From Nemopilema nomurai (Eukaryota > Cnidaria > Scyphozoa > Rhizostomeae > Rhizostomatidae): 64,000 bases of DNA. A program made the translations under genes and the position numbers. Positions 60,201 through 64,000 of this stretch are shown here, piece by piece (the first letter of the stretch is position 1; each line of letters begins with the position of its first letter). The notes beneath the pieces were generated by a model that ran no database searches, was not told where the DNA came from, and saw only the letters and a program-made list of their open reading frames with translations. The DNA lies in NCBI GenBank assembly GCA_003864495.1, contig ML133451.1:505885-569884 (forward strand), read 5' to 3'.

Positions 60201-61405
60201 TACACCCTTTAGACGTGCTTTACAACCACGTTGAGAATACAGTCATTTGCAAACACTGATCGTCTTTTCGCGTCGCCTAATCTAAGCGTCCAGGTCTCTG
60301 AAGCGTACATAGCACAATCAGAGCATTCCGAGTCTCCATTTGATTTGGTTTCATATGTCTTTTCTAGACCAGATGTTTTGTCTGGGTCTGCCAAATGCAC
60401 TACTAGCAAGAGCTATTCTCCGTTTTAAGTCATCAACACATACAATAAACCGACGAGTGAGTGTGTTTTGGATGGTCACAACACCCATAGTATTATCATA
60501 CAATAGTTGAATGGTATTCACATATGTTGGGTTCACTCTTATCGCTAAAAGCATTTTCCAAAATGCATTTCTCCAGACTGGGCCAAATACCGATTTGAAA
60601 TCTATGAAACTGAATTGCGCCGGGATAGACCGTTCTTGGGCCTCCTATATAGCTTGTCGGACAGCAAATATTTTCTTACCGTTCCTCGCCCTGGACAGAA
60701 ACCATACTGACCTCTATTTTATTTAACCCTTTCCTTTATTCTATCCTGCAGACCCTTTAGAAAACTACTGCAAAGCATCAATAAAATGGCTAAAGCCAGG
60801 TATTGCACAACCGAAGAAAGTCCACAATATTTCCAGCTTTGATTACCTCCGTACTTATTTCGGGCTTCTCGCATCTTGCTTTTGTTAATTGCCGATTCAA
60901 TTTTTGGAGTAATCATAAAATGTATTCATCCAGATCAATGTGAATTGTATTGAGCAATCGCGTCATTATTAAAGAAATTCTCGTCATATTGAGTGATGTG
61001 TTCTTCAAATAACTTTGTCATTTTAGCCAACTTAGCATGTTTTGTGCCATTTCTATCTTTTACCACAGATAATTGGTTGCTTGGCTCTCCTTCGAGTTCC
61101 TTATCTGTTTTGAGTAACATATGTCTATCCCCTTTCTTACCGCAATCCTTCAAAGAGTCTCGACTTTTTTCCGGAGTGCTTGCTCTTGCACGTTTTAAAG
61201 TTCCTCGTTCAATGCTGAGTAAAGGGCTCGGCTTTCTGCATAAATAGGGTGTTCCGACATCTTTTCTCTGCCTCTTTTCTTTTACAACACATGCCTGCTC
61301 CCCCTCGAGACATGCATTCTCATTTTTCCTGTTCCCCATGCCAAACGCTGTTTTGGAACATTTCTTTTGTATTAGTTTCTTCAAATTTCTAATAGAAGCA
61401 GTCAA
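60200..61405 (-). pseudogene. Non-LTR retrotransposon (endonuclease-reverse transcriptase type), decayed
   Basis: On the - strand from 61405, an open frame of 156 codons (lysine-rich, ending ..DEEHITQYDENFF-like sequence) leads into the region before the reverse transcriptase. SAINKSKMREARNKYGG then corresponds to the conserved segment before the fingers. FSFIDFKSVFG is motif A, with its catalytic aspartate, near 60590-60620. The segment AIRVNPTYVNTIQLLYDNT follows, and ETWTLRLGDAKRR near 60230 is the typical C-terminal end. Stops and frameshifts interrupt it. The endonuclease domain is not present in the window, so it is 5'-truncated. Confidence 0.75.
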
Positions 61406-61409
61406 CTAT

Positions 61410-62940
61410 ACTTGTTCTTGCGACGCAAAGTTTTCGGGAGATTCCTCACTCAAATTGATCCAAATTGACCAAGTATATCAATGTTTATGCATGACACTTC
61501 TAGCAGATGTTCTGAGGCTTGCCTTCATCAGTTTATGTTTTAACGTTCCATTAACGTTCAAATATTTTTATGGTTTCTAGTTCTTTTGAGTAGAGTGCAG
61601 AATTGCCAAAGACATTGATTTTAGGTCTCATATTTCCCGTCCAACAATAGAAACGAAATGAACAAAAAGAAAGCCAATAAAATATCGATTAACCTTTGTA
61701 ATATCATGCTATCGCAAGCTTTTTATACCCAAAAGCCTTTGTGAATCAATTTACATGTCAGGAATCAATGTTCAAATTAGTTCTCTCCTGCCTGCAGCTA
61801 ATGAACTCCACCTGCCCGGGTAGAAATCACACTCTTTCTATCTCCTAGACCGATCGTCTGCCAAGGCTGTCGAGTACCGTCCACCTGGAGCATCTGGTTT
61901 GAGGACAGAGACCAGCCTTTGCCCAAATCACCGCTCGCAGAACACTTATAGTTTATTATTAAATTAAGTTGCAATGCCACAATTGTCAGAACACTAACAA
62001 CAATTCTTCGACTTGCATGCATCCATCTCCCTCTAAGGGTATAATGCCGTACATAAAAAGAGATAATTCAGCTTCAATCACTGATAACTAGATATTTTAG
62101 AGTAGATAATGAGATTGTGCAATCAGGAAAAAGTTTGGTACAAATGAAAGCCGTAAACGAAAAAAGACGTCTCACAAAGAGTGGTAGTTCCTCTTGAAGT
62201 ATCTGAAACCTTTATCATCTAAAAATACAGATGATGATCTACAGTTTATGGAAAAAGGTGCAAAGGCTATGAAGCCATAGATATAACTAGAAAATGAATT
62301 AGGGGATTACTTTTTGCATCTTCTGTTTCTCATAATTGACTGGATCACTCATCTCTCCCACCTATCTTCATCATTCAAATGTTGAACAGTTCTTTAGTGT
62401 GTATTATAAAGTTTAATTTTTCATTGTTTTTCAAGATTGGCAGCAATAACATCTTGCTTGATTCATCGTTATGTCTTTAATTTTCATTTCTAAAACATTT
62501 ATCGGCCTTACTCTCTGCATTTGGTTGGGATAAGGTCAAATCGTACCTTGGCCACGATTATGTGATAGTAATGCTAGAAGTGACACAACAAAAGAGTCCA
62601 ATTCCTAATTTCGAAGTTATAACTATCATAAAATCACTATGAAATTCAGAAAGATATATCTTAACACGGGTCTCTCTTAAAAAGACAAGGTGACAACAGA
62701 AACTCAAATATCACATTTGTAATTGCAAAATGGACACTTCTTATTGCAATCAGACATTTAGGCCCTTTAATAATCACTGCAAACTAGTTTTGCCAGTGCT
62801 GTGACCCTTCTTTTGACCGTATAGTAAATGCAGATAAAAATTTAGAAAATCTCGCAATAACGAAAATACGCTACTGTTTTTTAAGCCTCCTTTTGAAGAA
62901 TTTGCATAATGGCAGTGCATGATGCTCGGGGTCTCCTTGG
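61410..62940. other. Intergenic stretch
   Basis: No gene, repeat or RNA was recognised. Short frames such as 61798-62022 on the - strand appear to be chance. Confidence 0.5.
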
Positions 62941-62952
62941 AAACATGGCGGC
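62941..62952 (+). promoter_or_regulatory. YY1-type promoter motif
   Basis: AAACATGGCGGC matches the AAnATGGCGGC consensus of YY1, which in animals usually sits at or just downstream of transcription starts. It lies about 190 bp before the start codon of the gene below. The embedded ATG opens only a short frame of about 23 codons. Confidence 0.5.
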
Positions 62953-63139
62953 GGAATTACGTCAAATGAATCCGTGCTTTAAATATCGAAAAAAACCGTT
63001 ACGACCTTTGTTGTGATCTTCTCAACTCGTTTGCTTCACGCAAATTTTACTTGAGACGAAAGCTTGCAAAATATTTTGAAAACAGAGTTTTTTGTGATTT
63101 TAATCTAAGATTATCCACTCTTGAATTATAATCTTTGAA

Positions 63140-63947
63140 ATGGAGTTGATGTGGAAACTTGATTTTTCGAATGGGGAGCTCGATGTAACGGTGAGTAGTA
63201 GCGATCTTTCGAATCCTTGATGTGAAGATGTAATTATGGAAAGGTTTTGAAGCTTTTAGGACTATTAGATTTGTGATATGCTGACATAAATTTGTATTAA
63301 TTTCAGGCATTATAACGACAGTCACATAGATGATGGCATTAATTCCCAATTCTATGATGTTTACTTCCCCTGAGAGGCTGCACTGTTATTTTGAGTTCTT
63401 GTTCTTGTTAGATACCTCATAAGTAGAAATGCCACCATTTCCAGAGACTATATTCTTGCAAACTCAACCTAGGCATTGAAATATTATCTATCATATACAT
63501 AAAACAAAGCGCTTGGTGTATCATTGCGTACGAGTTAGATCGGAGGTTCAGTTGGGACGCAGATTTGTCCAGCAGGGCTACCATTTTGATGTTAAGTATT
63601 GCTCCTATGGTAACGTATCTCTTGGCAACGAGCAGCCAAGGTTTAGTCTCGTTTGAGAATCGTATCTAATGTAAGCGAGTCAGAAATAAATACAATAAAA
63701 AGTCGACTTCGACACGAACAATTATCAGTACAATGTACAAAGTACAACTTTTCATCAGTTCTAATTTATGGGAGGTCAAATGAAAGCAATCCTTATTCGT
63801 TTCCGAATTACTTGAGTCGATTCTTTTTTATCACAATCTTCAATCTTTGATGTGAAATGTGTAATCTTGTTTAACAGAATCTCCATGATCCCGAGGTGCA
63901 AAGAGAGGCCTTGCTAGCGAAGTTTGAAATACTGGTTAGCAATTTGG
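63140..63947 (+). CDS. Unrecognised gene, 5' part, truncated by the window end
   Basis: Exon 63140-63190 encodes MELMWKLDFSNGELDVT and ends at ACG|GTGAGT. Exon 63878-63947 (acceptor TTTAACAG, donor TTGG|GTGAGA) continues in phase with NLHDPEVQREALLAKFEIL. The second exon reads like an amphipathic helix, as in HEAT-type proteins. The family is not recognised from 40 residues. An upstream YY1 motif supports a housekeeping-type promoter. Confidence 0.5.
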
Positions 63948-64000
63948 GTGAGATCATAATTCCTTTCGTAATTGGCATCTCCTCAATAGCAATAATTTCA

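Noticed and set aside
1..64000. tRNA, rRNA or other structured RNA genes
   Set aside because: No A/B-box pair with a cloverleaf and no rRNA-like segment was seen by eye. A covariance-model search was not possible.

Overview
The window is nuclear DNA from an intron-rich, AT-rich animal genome. Coding sequence is split into many exons of about 30-450 bp with GT..AG introns, and CCAAT, E2F, YY1 and AATAAA-type signals are visible. I infer a non-vertebrate animal, most likely a cnidarian such as a coral or sea anemone. The reasons are a metazoan HPS3 orthologue, a metazoan ephexin-type RhoGEF and a small zinc-binding gene resembling the P2X7 receptor tail, plus dense decayed Copia and LINE elements. 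The species cannot be fixed from the sequence alone.

Layout. 1-1.2 kb is upstream sequence. 1.2-13 kb holds a complete BLOC-2 subunit gene (HPS3) on the + strand. 13-16.7 kb is intergenic and contains one small inverted-repeat element. 16.8-26.1 kb holds a complete ephexin-family RhoGEF (DH-PH-SH3) on the + strand; its 18 coding exons sum to 3222 nt, exactly 1073 codons plus a stop. 26.4-29.7 kb is a repeat block, duplicated at 51.2-54.2 kb, that carries an inverted fragment of the ephexin last exon, a minisatellite and a reverse-transcriptase relic. 31.9-33.7 kb holds a cluster of E2F sites followed by three phase-consistent exons of an unrecognised gene. 34.07-37.56 kb is a degenerate Copia LTR retrotransposon on the - strand with LTRs, primer-binding site and polypurine tract still visible. 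38.2-40.2 kb is a tandem satellite of roughly 300 bp units. 45.5-49.6 kb is a head-to-tail duplication with a single N at the joint; each copy carries a P2X7-tail-like gene on the - strand and a possible THAP-type exon set on the + strand, and the copies differ by two indels that remove exons. 54.2-59.9 kb is a giant imperfect palindrome (arms about 1.45-1.75 kb) around a broken gene for an acidic, SUMO-interaction-motif protein. 60.2-61.4 kb is a LINE relic. At 63.1 kb a new gene starts behind a YY1-type promoter motif and runs off the window.

Functional links. HPS3 (lysosome-related organelle biogenesis) and the ephexin (Rho GTPase activation downstream of tyrosine kinases) are ordinary single-copy-type host genes with no evident joint function. 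The second half is dominated by duplications and mobile elements. The most notable observations are the inverted capture of an ephexin exon fragment in a duplicated element, the exon-removing indels between tandem copies, and the palindrome with its acidic gene.
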